In this document: positions 40,401 to 51,809 of the stretch, piece by piece | How the letters are laid out: the number at the start of each line of letters is the position of its first letter | Numbering within the stretch: position 1 is the stretch's first letter | Assembly (NCBI GenBank): GCA_013400975.1 | Contig: WBMZ01012776.1 | Span: forward strand, 124,001 to 188,000 | DNA: 64,000 nucleotides | Source: Atrichornis clamosus | Taxonomy: Eukaryota > Chordata > Aves > Passeriformes > Menuridae | Direction of reading: 5' to 3' | The notes under the pieces: model-generated | What the model was told of the DNA's origin: nothing | The model's input: the letters and a program-made list of their open reading frames with translations, nothing else | The model's database searches: none | Position numbers and translations under genes: made by a program

Positions 40401-43400
40401 TTATACCACATTACAATTGGGGTTTAATATATATGAACATATACTAATACATCTCGTGCCCTCCCTGAACTTTTAAATCAAAATAGCATGTTAAGGTTAC
40501 ATTCACAGTTTCACAAAGGGGAATAAATTATAATATTTTCACAGCTATAATTTACGTCTCAAATACCCACACAGAAACCACAGGAAGGGATGATATCTGA
40601 AGACAGACTGGCTACTGGAGGAAAACAGAGACAGGCAATGAAGAGGAGTGGAGCTAGTTAATCACGTCTTCAATTTTGCCTGCAAATACACAGAGCCCAT
40701 AAAGCTGCTGAGTCACTGGGAATGGACAGCAAAAAAAGGACAAAATGGTTGAGGTTTACTTTATCAGTTAATAAAGGTGACTTGCAGGTCATATGTTTGA
40801 AAATACATACTTAAATTTAAAAAAAAAAATTGGAGTAGTAAGCCTCTACCGAAGAGCTAGAGTTCAATAACAGTACAGTTTAAAAAAAAATAGGAACCTA
40901 AATTAACACAGCTACAAGACCTGCTTAAGTTTAAAACTTGCTTATAATACTTATTGCTAGTTCTTTGCATGGACTGAGCCTTCAAAATGAATGCGTAAGC
41001 ATACATATAAATGTAATTTATTATTCATCAGCTTTTCCCAATTAAATTAGTATTTCTATGTCTTTACCTTGTAGACAAAGCACAGAGGGATCCCACGGCT
41101 CCAATGTATTTAGCAGGACCCCATCCAACATATTCAAATGCTACTGGCAGAGGACTTTTCTCATCTAGCAGATAGTATGGCATCATAAGTGTCAGTGCAG
41201 CTGAAACCCCAAAATAGGCCATGAAGCAGACAAGCAGGGACACCACAATTCCTATGGGTATGGCTTTCTGAGGATTCTTGACCTCTTCTCCTGAAAAAAG
41301 GAAAAAAAATGCCCCACCAAAAATTCTTATTAATTTTCACCTTCAGCTTTGAAAGATAACATCAAAGAAAAATTCTTGTTAATCTAAGTCATGGGAATCA
41401 TATCTGTAATAGAAGTTTTAAAAATTTGAGTAATTTTTAAATGTAATAAACAGAGACAGAACAAAACTCAGTATTTTGTTGTCAGAAACAGCACTAAAAT
41501 ATAGGTAAATTAAAGATCATAAAACACATTATATATTTAGAGTATTCCAAGCCCATTATTTCTAGTTATTTACCTACAATTTAAAAGGTCAATGTACTCA
41601 TTCCCTATCAGCCATACACAATCAGCCGTTAGAAAAGACAATCTCATCTCAGAGAACTGTAAAAGTGAGCAGGTGATTAACATTATTTGAATAGAAAAAT
41701 TGTATACTAAGCACTTCTCAACTTAGATAGCAGCAATTCATTTTTTTTAGAACAGGAATAAAATAAACAAAATCTCCTCCTTCTTCCCAGAATGACAGCC
41801 ATGTTCAGGAATGAACTCAGACTCAGTCTAATGGACTGAAGGAGGTTTGGAAGAAAGCAAAGTAGACAGATTACTATGTTTTTTGTTGTCCTTTGGCATA
41901 CCCTTGGGGGGTATTTTTACAAAAAATCTCCATGTTAAACATATATACACATATATAAATACTATACCAGTTGTGGCAATGCAGTCAAATCCTACAAAAG
42001 CATAAAAACAGGTTGCAGCACCAGCCAATGTTCCTGTGAAACCATATGGCATAAAGCCACCACTCCCATATATACTTGTCACATTTTCATAGGATGAGCA
42101 GTTCCTATAAAGAACAAAAATACAGCAAAAAGATAACTTTGTTTTTTCATTATTGGTAGGATAAACACATGTACCCTCCTACCCTACAACTCTGTAAAAA
42201 CATTTTACAGTGTTCTCACCATGACAGAGGTCTGCTTTACAAAACTGAATGAGACAACATTTTTATGTCCAAGCTTGTAAGAAAGACAAAAATAAAAGCA
42301 AAAGGAAGAATATCTGAATCAAGTAACCATCATCTTACTTGCTTTGAAGTTTGTGACAAAATATATAAAAACACTAATGGTGCATATACTAATAAAGCAT
42401 GTGTAATAGCAAACTGCTTGGAATATGAGCAAATAAATAATTTTTTTTTAATTACTCTGTTACTGCAGTAAGATTTCTGAGATATTCTTCACTTATTTTC
42501 CAGTTGTCAGCATCGCCTTTCACAAAACCAGAAATCATAACGAAGAGTAGGACCAAGATGTTAATAGCAGTGAAAATTTTATTCACCCATGCAGACTCTT
42601 TTACTCCAAAAGATAAAAGACCTGTAAAATAAAAATATTTTAGAGATGTGAATGGTCCATTAAACTAATAAAATGGCATTCTAAAGAAGGCATACATGCA
42701 AGTACTGTGAATAGTACTAGATTTTTTTAAAAAACATTAGCACAAACTTGCTAGACTCTTTAACAGCATGACAACAGGCAAATGTATTGGAAACCAGAAA
42801 AGAGGAAGCTTCTTTCATGGTATTCTCTAAGTATTTAGAAGTAGTTTTAGCAATGGCTACTTTCTGTGTCTCTTGAGATGCCAATCCATATCCCTGTTTT
42901 ATGCCATGGAATAAAAATAGCTACAGGAATTCCATGCTTTGTAAAAACAGATTGGTAGAATCTATTCCTTACAGAACAATTATCTGTTAGATTAAGAAAA
43001 GAAGAACACTTATTAGATTAATAATGTAACTGACTGACTCTACATTTTTCAGGGCACATACATCGCAGAATAAGTCCCATTTCCTAGTTCATTAATAAAA
43101 CCTTTAAAAAAAATGCATACCTCCTGTTCATAACACTGATGCATAGAGATCCTAGAAAATGGTCAGATACAAAATACACACAGCTTTAGATCTCAGAGTA
43201 GTGCATTTAAACAATCTGAAAGTTATTCCATCAGGATTCTGTGTCATAAGATTTTTAACAACTTTAAGTGTACTGACAGTTTAACACAAGAGCAGGCAGT
43301 GGGCAGATCAGGAAAAATTAAATACAATTGGAAAGCTTTCATAGGTTCTTTGTGCTCTAAGCATTTTCACTAATATTACATACATACTTTAGCTCATTAT

Positions 43401-46400
43401 TTAGAGATTAAGTCTGAAAATTTTAAGCCTCTCAGAATAATGTCTAATAAGTTTCTGACTCTGCTAATGAGATACTTGCTATCTTATCAGAAGACAGAAG
43501 TTATCTTATGAGCTGCTCAGGTTTTCTTCACCAATGGCATTTTTATTGGATATGGGTGTATGCTTTCTTCAGCTCAGTTTTTCCAAAAATGGCAGTGTCT
43601 CAATCAGCCTAATGCAGTATGAATCATAGAATGTGCATTTTTAAAGTCGTTTCTTTATGAAAAAAAAAATTAAAATCCCAAACCAGATTTCTGTGTACTT
43701 TCCCTTGTGCTTAGCACGTAACATTTTCTGTAAAACATCACCTGCTACTCCTGTGATTCAGCTTTGCACAGTTCACAATCCAATTCCTGTATCATGCTCA
43801 GGCTACACAGTCCTGAGCCATCCCCACTGCCCCTCTCTCAGCAGTGGTGAATTCCACCCGGTTCAATCACCGGGGGTTTGGCTCCTTACCACAGACACGT
43901 GGAGAGGCAATTTGCAGCACAAATGCAAAAGGAGCAAAGGAATGATGGTAGGACTGAAAATAAAGGACACAAATGAAAACTCAGAAGCAGTGATGAACAA
44001 AAAAAACATTTCTTCTTCTATCAAGAATCTCTAATTCATATGTTCCAAAGCAGCAATAGCAATGGAGAAAACATAGAAGGTGGCAGCATCTAAACTAGTA
44101 CTGTGTGGTTTGGTTTGTGGAGTTTCAGTGCTCTCCTTTCAAAGGGTTATTTTTTCCTCCTTTATTTGGAAGAGGTGAAACTGAAAAGGTCTGCTCCAGT
44201 TATAGCCCAATTTAATTCTCATCCCTCCTGAGGACATAAGGGTCTGAATTGGTCCTATAGGCAACTCTGAGCCACAAACATGGCAGGGATGCTGGACTAA
44301 ACCTAGTCAAGTAAACTCCCAGATCTGCAGTGTAGAAACGCATCTTTTTATGTTCAGAGACCTAATAAATCTTTAGATGCACTGGTCACTCATTCTAGCA
44401 TTAGGTTGAACAGAAATGTTTTCCTGTGTCAAAAAATCTCACTCAGAACAAGAAAACAGATTATATACATATAATTTAGTTTCACTTTACAGAGAAGAAA
44501 AGCTCCTGCTTTGGTTTAATCTAAAGAGAGACTGAACATGACAAGTATATGAGATATTCAGACCTCTACTGAATATTGAAATGCTCCTAATATTGCCTGA
44601 AAAAACCTACACACTTGAGAATACACTTCCTGCTTCCTTCACTCCCAGTGGCAGTAAGAACATTTCCTTGTGGAAAGCAACTGTTAAATGCAAACGTGGA
44701 AATAAGTTGCAGTATTTTTGAGCTTTCTGATCCCTCAAATAGCATGCAGTTGGTGTCAATTTTTGTAATTTAAAAGCATGATACATGACAAAAAAGAAAC
44801 ACCACTTGGAAGAGTAGACGTGAAAAGTTTACTCAGGTTCAAACCGGTCTGTTGGTCCATGCCAGCATCATGGGGTGCCCTTTAGCACAAACAAATTCTA
44901 GGATAAACAACTTTTGAAGACTTAAACAGATGAATATTATTTTATACCAAATAAGTGAACAATTTAGATGGAAAAAAACCCTTACAAATGCCCACTACAT
45001 GCACAATATATGATTTAAGGAGACCACATCACCAAACTACAGAGCTTAACCTCAAGGTCACTCCCTAAGCATTTATTGGTGATAAAGCCATGAAAACACA
45101 GAAAACTGTGTAATTTTCCTGTTACCATCAATCTGTATCATGGGTTTTATAAAAAGAGTACTTACAAGTGACTATTTCGTGCCTCAGCTTCAAGAGAAGA
45201 GGGTATGTGTGAAAATTTGATTATATACATGTAGTTCACAAAACCACTGTGCAAGTACAAAATACGCATCTGAACTTCCTTGCGGTATTTCTGGTGCAAA
45301 ATCCTGTAATTTAGCATTTTTATCTGTACAGCATCACAACCACCATAAATTAAGCCATATATTGTCCTACCTGATAAAAGTAATATGAGGAATACAGCAA
45401 AAAAGTCAGGATACTCTGCTAGCCCAGAGTAATTCATTTTGAAGTAGGCACTGAAGAAATGACCAATCTGTTTTCCAAGAAGTTCATCAAAGGTGCCACT
45501 CCAGGCTCTTGCTACACTTGATGTACCTTCATAAAATACATGCATGTTTAAGGTTTTGCATCCATACAGTGGGATACAGCTACTTCTACTGAAAAAGAAA
45601 CAAAACTAAGCCTATTGCTAGTTGCATTTAAAAGAAGCAGAGCTTGTGCTATGAGTTTGTTTTGCTGAAGAACTTTAATGTTTTAGAAATTTTTTCTAGT
45701 TAAACAGTAACATATTTTTCTAGAGCTAAAATATACAAATTGGTGCCTTATTTATTCCCAAAATATTGCAGAAATAATTTCTGTGTTATTTATGTCTGAT
45801 TCTGGAAGAAGCTTACTTCTAGAGTTACAATAGGACATATGGTAAACAACATAAAGTAAGGGAAGAAAGCGTTATAAGAAAGAACTTGAAGGGAAGTTTG
45901 TCCACCTGGAAGCAAAAAAAATCACCAGCAAGATGTACGTTGCCAGAGTCAGTATTTAACATGGCACATGGCCGTGGCCAAATACAACATTATTTTTATA
46001 ACTCTCCTCTCATGAAATACACTTCAATACAATACTAGGGCACATCAGTTTTGTAAGGATTTGGGTAACCATCCTGTAGTTAGGTACACATATACACCTA
46101 GGCATGCTCATACACAATAATATGAAAGTTTGGAACATGTTCCTCTGGAAGAAATAATTTTTATATCCAAAAATATTATCTCTGCTTACGCACTGAAATA
46201 GTTATTTGACTATCTGCCATATTAGTATTGATTGTATTCAGATCTGGTCAACTTTGTATTTTATGGGATTACCTGATAGGACAGTACTTAACTAGCATGA
46301 GGCTACAGTAGCAAGTTAGTACTTAAACCCCATGACTTTCTTGAAGTAAGATACTATAGTGATGGGGCCCCTGTAAATGTCCTTGCTGTGCATATTCAGA

Positions 46401-47131
46401 ACAAAAATGCTTATTGATTTTACTGAAATTATTCTTGCTGACCAAAGACAGCAATGAAATCCTGTTTATTCTTGTGCATCATCACTAAATTGTTTAACAC
46501 AGTTTTCACACAAGGTATGCGGTTCATACTTCTGAAAACACACTGTTACAAAAACATCTTGCAAAAAACCTTCTTTGCAATGGTAATGCACAGGAGGGAA
46601 TAACCTAACCAAATTACTTTGGTTATTTCATCTCAGCAGGGCTAAAAAGAAACAGTAGCTAAGTATAGAGACAGAAAAGAAAGACAGACCTAAATCTGTG
46701 TCTTATATCTGCTGTCTCAGTAACCCCTAGGACCTGTGTTTGTTCTTAAGCTTACCTATGATATAGGATAAAATGAGATTCCAGCCAGTGATAAAAGCCC
46801 ACAGTTCACCAACAGTAACGTAAGTATACAAATATGCAGAACCAGTCTTGGGAACACGAGCACCAAATTCAGCATAGCAGAGACCTGCCATCACAGATGC
46901 AAGGGCAGCAATGAGGAAAGAAATAACGATGCTAGGTCCGGAATCAGATTTGGCTACTTCTCCAGCAAGGACATAAACACCAGCACCAAGGGTGCTTCCT
47001 ACTCCCAGGGCTATAAGGTCCAGCGTCGATAAGCATCGGCACAACTTGGTGTCCTCAAGACTTTCACCACTGATGTTCTTCTTCCGCACCAGACACCGAA
47101 TAAAGGACAAAGCTGGTCCACAGGGCAACAT
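31295..47131 (-). CDS. SLC7A2: SLC7A2, cationic amino acid transporter 2 (CAT-2), complete coding region with alternative 2A/2B exons
   Basis: Eleven coding exons are used per transcript, with a choice at position 6: 46756-47131, 45371-45526, 42456-42621, 41968-42104, 41068-41290, then 38443-38582 (2A) or 37903-38039 (2B), then 34607-34709, 33198-33403, 32743-32909, 32020-32128 and 31295-31482. The totals are 1971 nt (656 aa) or 1968 nt (655 aa), against about 658/657 in human. The product is a plasma-membrane transporter of the APC superfamily, CAT family (14 membrane spans), carrying arginine, lysine and ornithine. Visible marks are the GSTLGAG unwound-helix motif at residues 45-51, Glu109 in TVGELWAF (equivalent to Glu107 of mouse CAT-1, known to be needed for transport), and the [13 protein letters not shown] block around 279. 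Three sequons lie in the extracellular loop, and there is an acidic C-terminal tail. All junction phases agree. Confidence 0.97.
32020..32128 (-). CDS. SLC7A2: SLC7A2 coding exon 10
   Basis: 109 nt, residues 559-594, with [19 protein letters not shown] and RFSFWMAL. The acceptor is CCTTTTAG and the donor is CTTG|GTACGT. It encodes one near-complete helix and the start of the last. Confidence 0.95.
32428..32459. repeat. TA dinucleotide microsatellite
   Basis: An interrupted TA repeat of about 32 bp in the SLC7A2 intron between coding exons 9 and 10, ending in a pure run at 32439-32459. It is likely polymorphic. Confidence 0.9.
32743..32909 (-). CDS. SLC7A2: SLC7A2 coding exon 9
   Basis: 167 nt, residues 504-558. 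The acceptor is TCATACAG and the donor is TTTATG|GTGAAT, phase 0. It encodes two membrane helices ([17 protein letters not shown] and [17 protein letters not shown]) and the conserved [12 protein letters not shown]. Confidence 0.95.
33198..33403 (-). CDS. SLC7A2: SLC7A2 coding exon 8
   Basis: 206 nt, residues 435-502. The acceptor is ATGCATAG and the donor is TTAG|GTACGT. It encodes [16 protein letters not shown] and a long cytoplasmic loop ([17 protein letters not shown]), then the start of a helix, VNFLVGLL. This loop is the least conserved part of the protein. Confidence 0.95.
34607..34709 (-). CDS. SLC7A2: SLC7A2 coding exon 7
   Basis: 103 nt, residues 401-433, reading [18 protein letters not shown] then [15 protein letters not shown]. 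The acceptor is CTTTTTAAG and the donor is CTTAG|GTGAGT. It was found by translating between splice sites. It accepts either 6A or 6B (G+CT makes Ala400). A CR1 3' end lies about 36 bp upstream of its acceptor. Confidence 0.95.
34742..34830 (-). mobile_element. CR1 LINE, extreme 3' end
   Basis: A short minus-orientation CR1 terminus. On the + strand it reads ATAGAATCATAGAATCATT, the complement of the CR1 terminal ATTCTATG octamer repeats, followed by AAGATCATCAAGTCTAACC. It sits about 36 bp upstream of the exon 7 acceptor of SLC7A2, in the same orientation as the gene. The right boundary is approximate. Confidence 0.75.
37676..37696. repeat. Poly(A) tract, 21 nt
   Basis: A pure A run about 200 bp from the exon 6B donor. 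On the transcribed (minus) strand it is a 21-nt T run, which could bind pyrimidine-tract proteins; that is speculation. Confidence 0.9.
37903..38039 (-). CDS. SLC7A2: SLC7A2 alternative exon 6B (CAT-2B, high-affinity type)
   Basis: 137 nt, 45 codons, with [19 protein letters not shown] and [17 protein letters not shown]. The acceptor is CTGTTCTAG, with a weaker pyrimidine tract than 6A, and the donor is TCTG|GTAAGC. The phases at both ends are identical to exon 6A, so either can be used. In mammals this form is the high-affinity, inducible carrier that supplies arginine to nitric oxide synthase in macrophages. It lies 403 nt downstream of 6A in transcription order. Confidence 0.95.
38443..38582 (-). 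CDS. SLC7A2: SLC7A2 alternative exon 6A (CAT-2A, low-affinity type)
   Basis: 140 nt, residues 354-399, with [19 protein letters not shown] and QINSKTKTP. The acceptor has a good pyrimidine tract (TTTTTACTCAG) and the donor is GCAG|GTGAGA. It is identified as the 2A type by VIYAMA and by the one-residue-longer QINSKTKTP; Asn382 is the inserted residue relative to 2B. In mammals the 2A form is the low-affinity, liver-type carrier. Lys370 (codon AAG) stands where I recall Glu in mammalian CAT-2A. It is about 25 of 45 residues identical to exon 6B, so the pair arose by exon duplication. Confidence 0.95.
41068..41290 (-). CDS. SLC7A2: SLC7A2 coding exon 5
   Basis: 223 nt, residues 280-352, from [17 protein letters not shown] to GSLCALST. 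The acceptor is TTTTTTCAG and the donor is ACAAG|GTAAAG, phase 2. The last two bases (AG) complete Ser353 with T from either alternative exon. Residue 342 reads Gly (IGAV), where I recall an aliphatic residue in other CAT proteins. Confidence 0.96.
41968..42104 (-). CDS. SLC7A2: SLC7A2 coding exon 4
   Basis: 137 nt, residues 234-278. The acceptor is TTTATAG and the donor is ACTG|GTATAG, a weak-looking 5' site. It begins [10 protein letters not shown], giving two sequons (Asn234, Asn240) in the extracellular loop, and continues [18 protein letters not shown] and [10 protein letters not shown]. Confidence 0.95.
42456..42621 (-). CDS. SLC7A2: SLC7A2 coding exon 3
   Basis: 166 nt, residues 179-232, running [14 protein letters not shown] to [11 protein letters not shown]. 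The acceptor is TTTTACAG. A tempting GT inside GCAGTAACA would break the next phase. Only the donor a few bases later, ACAGA|GTAATT, gives phase 2 and joins to G of the next exon as Glu233. The sequon NLT is at Asn227. Confidence 0.92.
45371..45526 (-). CDS. SLC7A2: SLC7A2 coding exon 2
   Basis: 156 nt, residues 127-177. The acceptor is TATGAAG and the donor is TCAG|GTAGGA. It encodes [17 protein letters not shown] and the helix [17 protein letters not shown], both strongly conserved in CAT proteins. Phase is 1 on both sides. Confidence 0.96.
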
Positions 47132-47146
47132 GGTGGATGTAGAGCT
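46756..47146 (-). CDS. SLC7A2: SLC7A2 coding exon 1 (with 15 nt of 5' UTR)
   Basis: The ATG is the complement of 47129-47131 in a good context (CCACC before ATG). The exon starts at 47146 after the acceptor TTTCAG, so 15 nt of 5' UTR are included and at least one non-coding exon must lie upstream. It encodes residues 1-125: a Cys-containing N-terminus, the [15 protein letters not shown] helix and Glu109. It ends ATA G|GTAAGC, phase 1. Confidence 0.96.
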
Positions 47147-50100
47147 CTGAAAGAAAGGAAATTATTGCAGTATGCAAATGATAGTATAGGCTCTGGTGAA
47201 AAACAATGGAAAAAAGTATTTGCATGAAAAGCTTTAATCACATCTGCTAACTAATACATTTACACTCTTCTGTGACATTAACTAAGCTGGCATGTGCTTT
47301 CCCCACAGGAAACAAATTAGGGATACACTATTCCTAACTTTATATTTAGCATTTATTTTCCCAGGAAAAAAGAAACATTAGGTTTATTACATTGCTGTAA
47401 AACAGAAGAAATTGTTTCTACTTTTCTCCTAATGGCCACTTCTTAACCACTTCTAAAACAGAAACAGCCTATTATCTCATATATCATAAAGACTTTTCAG
47501 ATAAGGATCAATACCAACATAAATAAGGATTTTTGGGATCTAAAACTCTAATACTAAGGCTATGAACTGCAAAAGCTTTAAAATACAGCATTCTGACCGA
47601 GCCAATTCAATATTCGTTTGTCTTCAAATACATAGCTTTTGCCTTTAGAATCTGCTTCAGAAAGGACTGCTTGAAAGCAGATTAAAATTGTGTTTCTACT
47701 CTCTCCCGCACCAATGAAATTTCCCAGATCTAATTATCCTTACAAGAAATCTTGTACACCTCTCCATGACAATCATCTAAGAAAACCTGAGGTGCTAACT
47801 GCTCACCCCATGCCAATTGCAGTTCTTCAATATTCTGAGTGCACAGCACAGCATGGGATGTGATCAGCTCTTACACACAAGCTCCGATTTTGTGATCTGC
47901 CTGGTCCTGGAGGCCAGCAGGTGGGCAGCATTTCTCTAGCCTGTGGCATGGGTGCCTGCTAGGAGCAGCAGTGATCCTGCTTCCCAACTCAAAAAAATGG
48001 TCACTGCGGGTCCAAAGCATTTGCATGGGAGGGAGGACATGGGTATCCTATGCAAAATAGTATCTCAAAGAGGCAGCATTAATGTACAAGTTCTGCCTTT
48101 ACATATTTGTTTGAATTGTATTGTTGATGCCTAAGGGTTTGGTTAGGATCAAGCAATACCATCTGTCATCTTCCCAAACTGATGTTTGTCTTTGGAACTC
48201 ATACCAGAAATATCTATACTTTGCTCATGATTTAAGTGGAACCCTCCTGGGAACTGAATATCTAATTAATTTAGACAGATATTCTGCTGGTATATTCCTT
48301 CCTGGTCTGTATCAGTTTCCTAGACCAGTAAAGGACATTTCTACTCACAGTAGTTCAAGCCACTAACAGCAATGACTTTGCATCAAGATAGATAGCTCAA
48401 TTAAGAGTGTTTGATCCTAGGACAGATAGTGAGAAGCAAGAGAACTGCCATCCTGATACAAGATTCCTGGGAAAACAAAAATCCCCTGAGGAAAGAAATA
48501 GCCATTTTCACTTTATTCCTGTAGTATATCCCCAAGTACACTCAGACATGCCACTTCTGTCTTCAACAAGCATACTTAAGAAAAAAGGTCTCCATTCCCT
48601 TTCAAGTAAAGGGAATTTGATAAAGGATAGTGAATGGAATTGAATAGCTCTGGGCAGTGACGCTTACTGCCTGTTAGAAAGGTGATGGCTGGCCCACGAC
48701 AGTGGAAGCAGGCAGACAGGCAAGTTTCCAAAGCTCTTCTGCAATTAAGCAGTCTTTTCAGCCCACCAGACTCCCAGAGATAAGTGTCTGCCCGTGGTGT
48801 GTAGACTTATTCACCCAGGAGATTTCATCCGTTACAGAACTCAGATGATATTCCCATTGGCAGAAATCCACAGTATCTTCTAAGGGGAAAGAGCATTGCA
48901 CTGTTCAGGCAAAATCCCCTGCTGTGACTTGTGAGCTCTTTAGAAAGAGCAGTCTTTCTTTGGGCCTGACGCTGAGGCACTCCACTCCCACAAAGCCAGG
49001 TTTATCTATCCTGAGCAGTACTTAGACAAGTATTCCGGAAGCCACTTTTTTTCCCCCATAATGACACTTCTGCAGCTGTAGCAATGACTTAGGATGTTGT
49101 ATCAACAGGCTTATTAGTCTGCAACCCATGTGACAGGCAGCAATGCTCTTGTGACTTCATGCCCTTCACCTTAGCAATCTCCACATTGTAGAAACATAGC
49201 ATTTTTTAAGGAATTATTTCTCCCTCCCCTCAGATGATATCACATTTAGTATTTCATTAATACGAAAAAATACTGACAGATCTTGTTCTCAGACCACTAA
49301 GAAATTTCCAATACTCTTGTTATTCAAATGGCATCTCAGATTGCTCCGCTTCTTTGCCAATTGGGACCAGAAGTCCTGAAAATTGTAGTCATCTACTGCA
49401 GTGGCCAGGTAAGTGATATTAGTGTTTTCTCTGCTGAGAAGGAATCCTTGTGGCAAAATAGGAGAAGTTTTTCTGCTTCTGATTTCTGATTCTTGTGGAG
49501 ATGACTGGAGGCTAGTTCTTGCTAGCCACAAGCCGGAAAGAGGAGACACCTCTTCTGACTGAAACCCAGACTTTCCTCTTTAACCTTTAGAACCTGAAGC
49601 ACAACCAAAGACAAAATTCAATACACAAACTTTATGTCTGTAGAGGAAAAAAACCCCTTCACCTCATGTGCATGGGAAACTTCTCTTTGTAAATATATCC
49701 ATCATAACATGGACTTGACAACCACTGCAGTCCGGTGCATCTTGCACAGTTTCCTATACTTACTATGCATGTATGCAGAGCAAACAATGTCTGAACCCTG
49801 CTTCACAACTTCTGCTGCTGTGTGCCAAGTGCAGCACTGTACCTCAGACATGGGCCCCCTTTCAGATTTGGCTGAGACATTCCAAGACTTCATACTTGGT
49901 AAGACAGTACAGCAGGAAGAACTGATGAGCTTATGAAGCTATTTGGCCTTCACACAGTACCAAATGACATAGGTATGAGGTTACAAAGTGTCTTCAGAAA
50001 TCACTGACAAGTGTAATGTTTTCCTGAGGTGTCCCTTGTAAAGCAGATCCTTTAATGCATTATCCCCTGGCAAGAGAACAGCCTAGGCAATGACTCAGAG

Positions 50101-51787
50101 CTGACATGTGCTGACTCACAAGCAGTTTATCAGAACACTGAGGCTGAGCACATCTCATGCAAAAATACAAACCTACAGAAGCAAAGAAGGTAACAGCTAA
50201 GTGCGCCTTTTGGTGGCAGCATTGTCCTAGATAACCTTACATTGACTGTCACCACACACTTAAAAAGGGTCTTAATCCTGCAGACTCACAGATCTTATTC
50301 CTGTGAGTTTGGACAAATATCGGTTCACTTTTCTTTTGATCTTTATGACAGAGAGGAACATGAAGCAGGGTAAGTGAACACATTAAAAAATGCTCTCTCT
50401 CCTACTTTTTGACTAGCAGGTTTCAGTATTTTCCTAACTGCTCCTTTTTTTTTTTCCCTCCTTTCCCCGCTGCAGCCTAATCCCACCTCATCTCAGCACA
50501 CCACTGTGGGCTCTGCTTCATCTTGGCCTCTACTGCCATGAGCTGAGCCAGCACTGGCCTGGGCCCCTGCTGAATGTCCTGCACAGCTGAGGAGCGCTGG
50601 CTCTGCTCTGAGCCTTCCTGGGGAGGCACACTTGACAGTTTGGGAAAGGGGGTTTTTGATAATACACTGGGTAATCAATCAAGAAGGAAGTGAGTGCATT
50701 TGAGGCATCTCTGAGGCACCAGTCCTACATTTCTTGGAGCAGACGTGGACACCTGCCTGCCCTTGAACAGCAGTGTTGGGCCTGTAGCCTGCAAGTGCAA
50801 TCAGTTTGGGGGGGGGTCGGGACTGAAATGCTGATGCAGTTTAAACAGAGAAAAGATTGAGTCCTGAGCGTATGCAAAGTTGAAGCGTAGGCAATTAGTG
50901 ATAAAAAATGAAAAAGGAAATGTCATTGCACTCACCAACAGTGTGAAGTTCTTTCTAATTAAGGTGAGGAGCAGGCCCAACCTGATGATTCTCTCACGCA
51001 CTCAAACCTGTGCTAGGCTCCACTTTGAAGTCTGCTTTACAGAGACATTTGTCACAAGCAAACACCTGTGAAGTCCATTTGTTCCCAGTGTTGGCATGTT
51101 CCTCTTGCTGCATACAAGTGAGGTGGCAGCTCTTGGGCTCTGCATACGCTGGGTCACTGCACTTTTAAAGTCTCTTGCAGACTATGTTTTAATTTAGCTA
51201 CAGATTACGCTATAAACATGGAATACGCCTCCAACAGTCCTCCAAAAAAGGCAGGTCCCAGTTCAACTGCCTTAGACTTGAGGACCAATGATCAGCCCTT
51301 ACTCCTACTCCTCCTTCCTTGAACATATTCCTAGAGAGAATTGCTAGGCCATCCACATTACAGTTTAGTTTTACCCCTTCAACCGCATTCAACAGAGACA
51401 GGCAGGAGAGTAGGACATAATTTAGACAGAAAAGGATCTTGACAGATCTATCTAACATAGGGGGAGGAAAAACAAAAACAACAAAGCTTTCTCATGTCTG
51501 ATGGAAGTTCATGGTATTTGTCAGAGTACCTGAATAAGAAGGTATTTCCCCAATCCCTTTTGTTCTTTCTTGTCTTCAGGTTTTTTTTTTCCTCTACAGT
51601 AGCTGCTGATAGAATCATCTTAATTTCAGCTTTTCCTGGCCAACTGTAAACCAGACCTTTTACTTCTTGTCCACTACACATCTGAATACCAACCCAAGAA
51701 AATGAGTTCAGCCTTATAATTCATACCAGCTCTTCATTCAGGTGAATTTCAGGAACATTTAATAGTCATCTGTTGTTAGCCCCCTTT

Positions 51788-51809
51788 TGACACCAAATAT
51801 TTGGTGTCA
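51788..51809. repeat. Perfect 22-bp palindrome
   Basis: TGACACCAAAT followed by its exact reverse complement ATTTGGTGTCA, with no spacer. Beyond a single T/G mismatch, two more pairs match on each side. It lies upstream of the SLC7A2 coding exons. Its function is unknown. Confidence 0.85.

Larger units (their letters stand above)
38583..46755 (-). other. SLC7A2: SLC7A2 introns between coding exons 1 and 6A
   Basis: These are five introns: 38583-41067, 41291-41967, 42105-42455, 42622-45370 and 45527-46755. All are AT-rich. No element is recognised. A + strand open frame of 125 codons at 43657-44034 has no features of a real gene. Confidence 0.75.

Noticed and set aside
43622..43640. Short TCATAGAATG string like a CR1 terminus
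   Set aside because: Only about 10 bp match, with no CR1 sequence beside it.
43657..44034. 125-codon + strand open frame in an SLC7A2 intron
   Set aside because: It starts in an A-run, has mixed low-information composition, is antisense to a real gene, and matches nothing I recognise.
49634..49936. 100-codon + strand open frame upstream of SLC7A2
   Set aside because: An unrelated frame overlaps it on the other strand, and nothing in the product suggests a fold or family.
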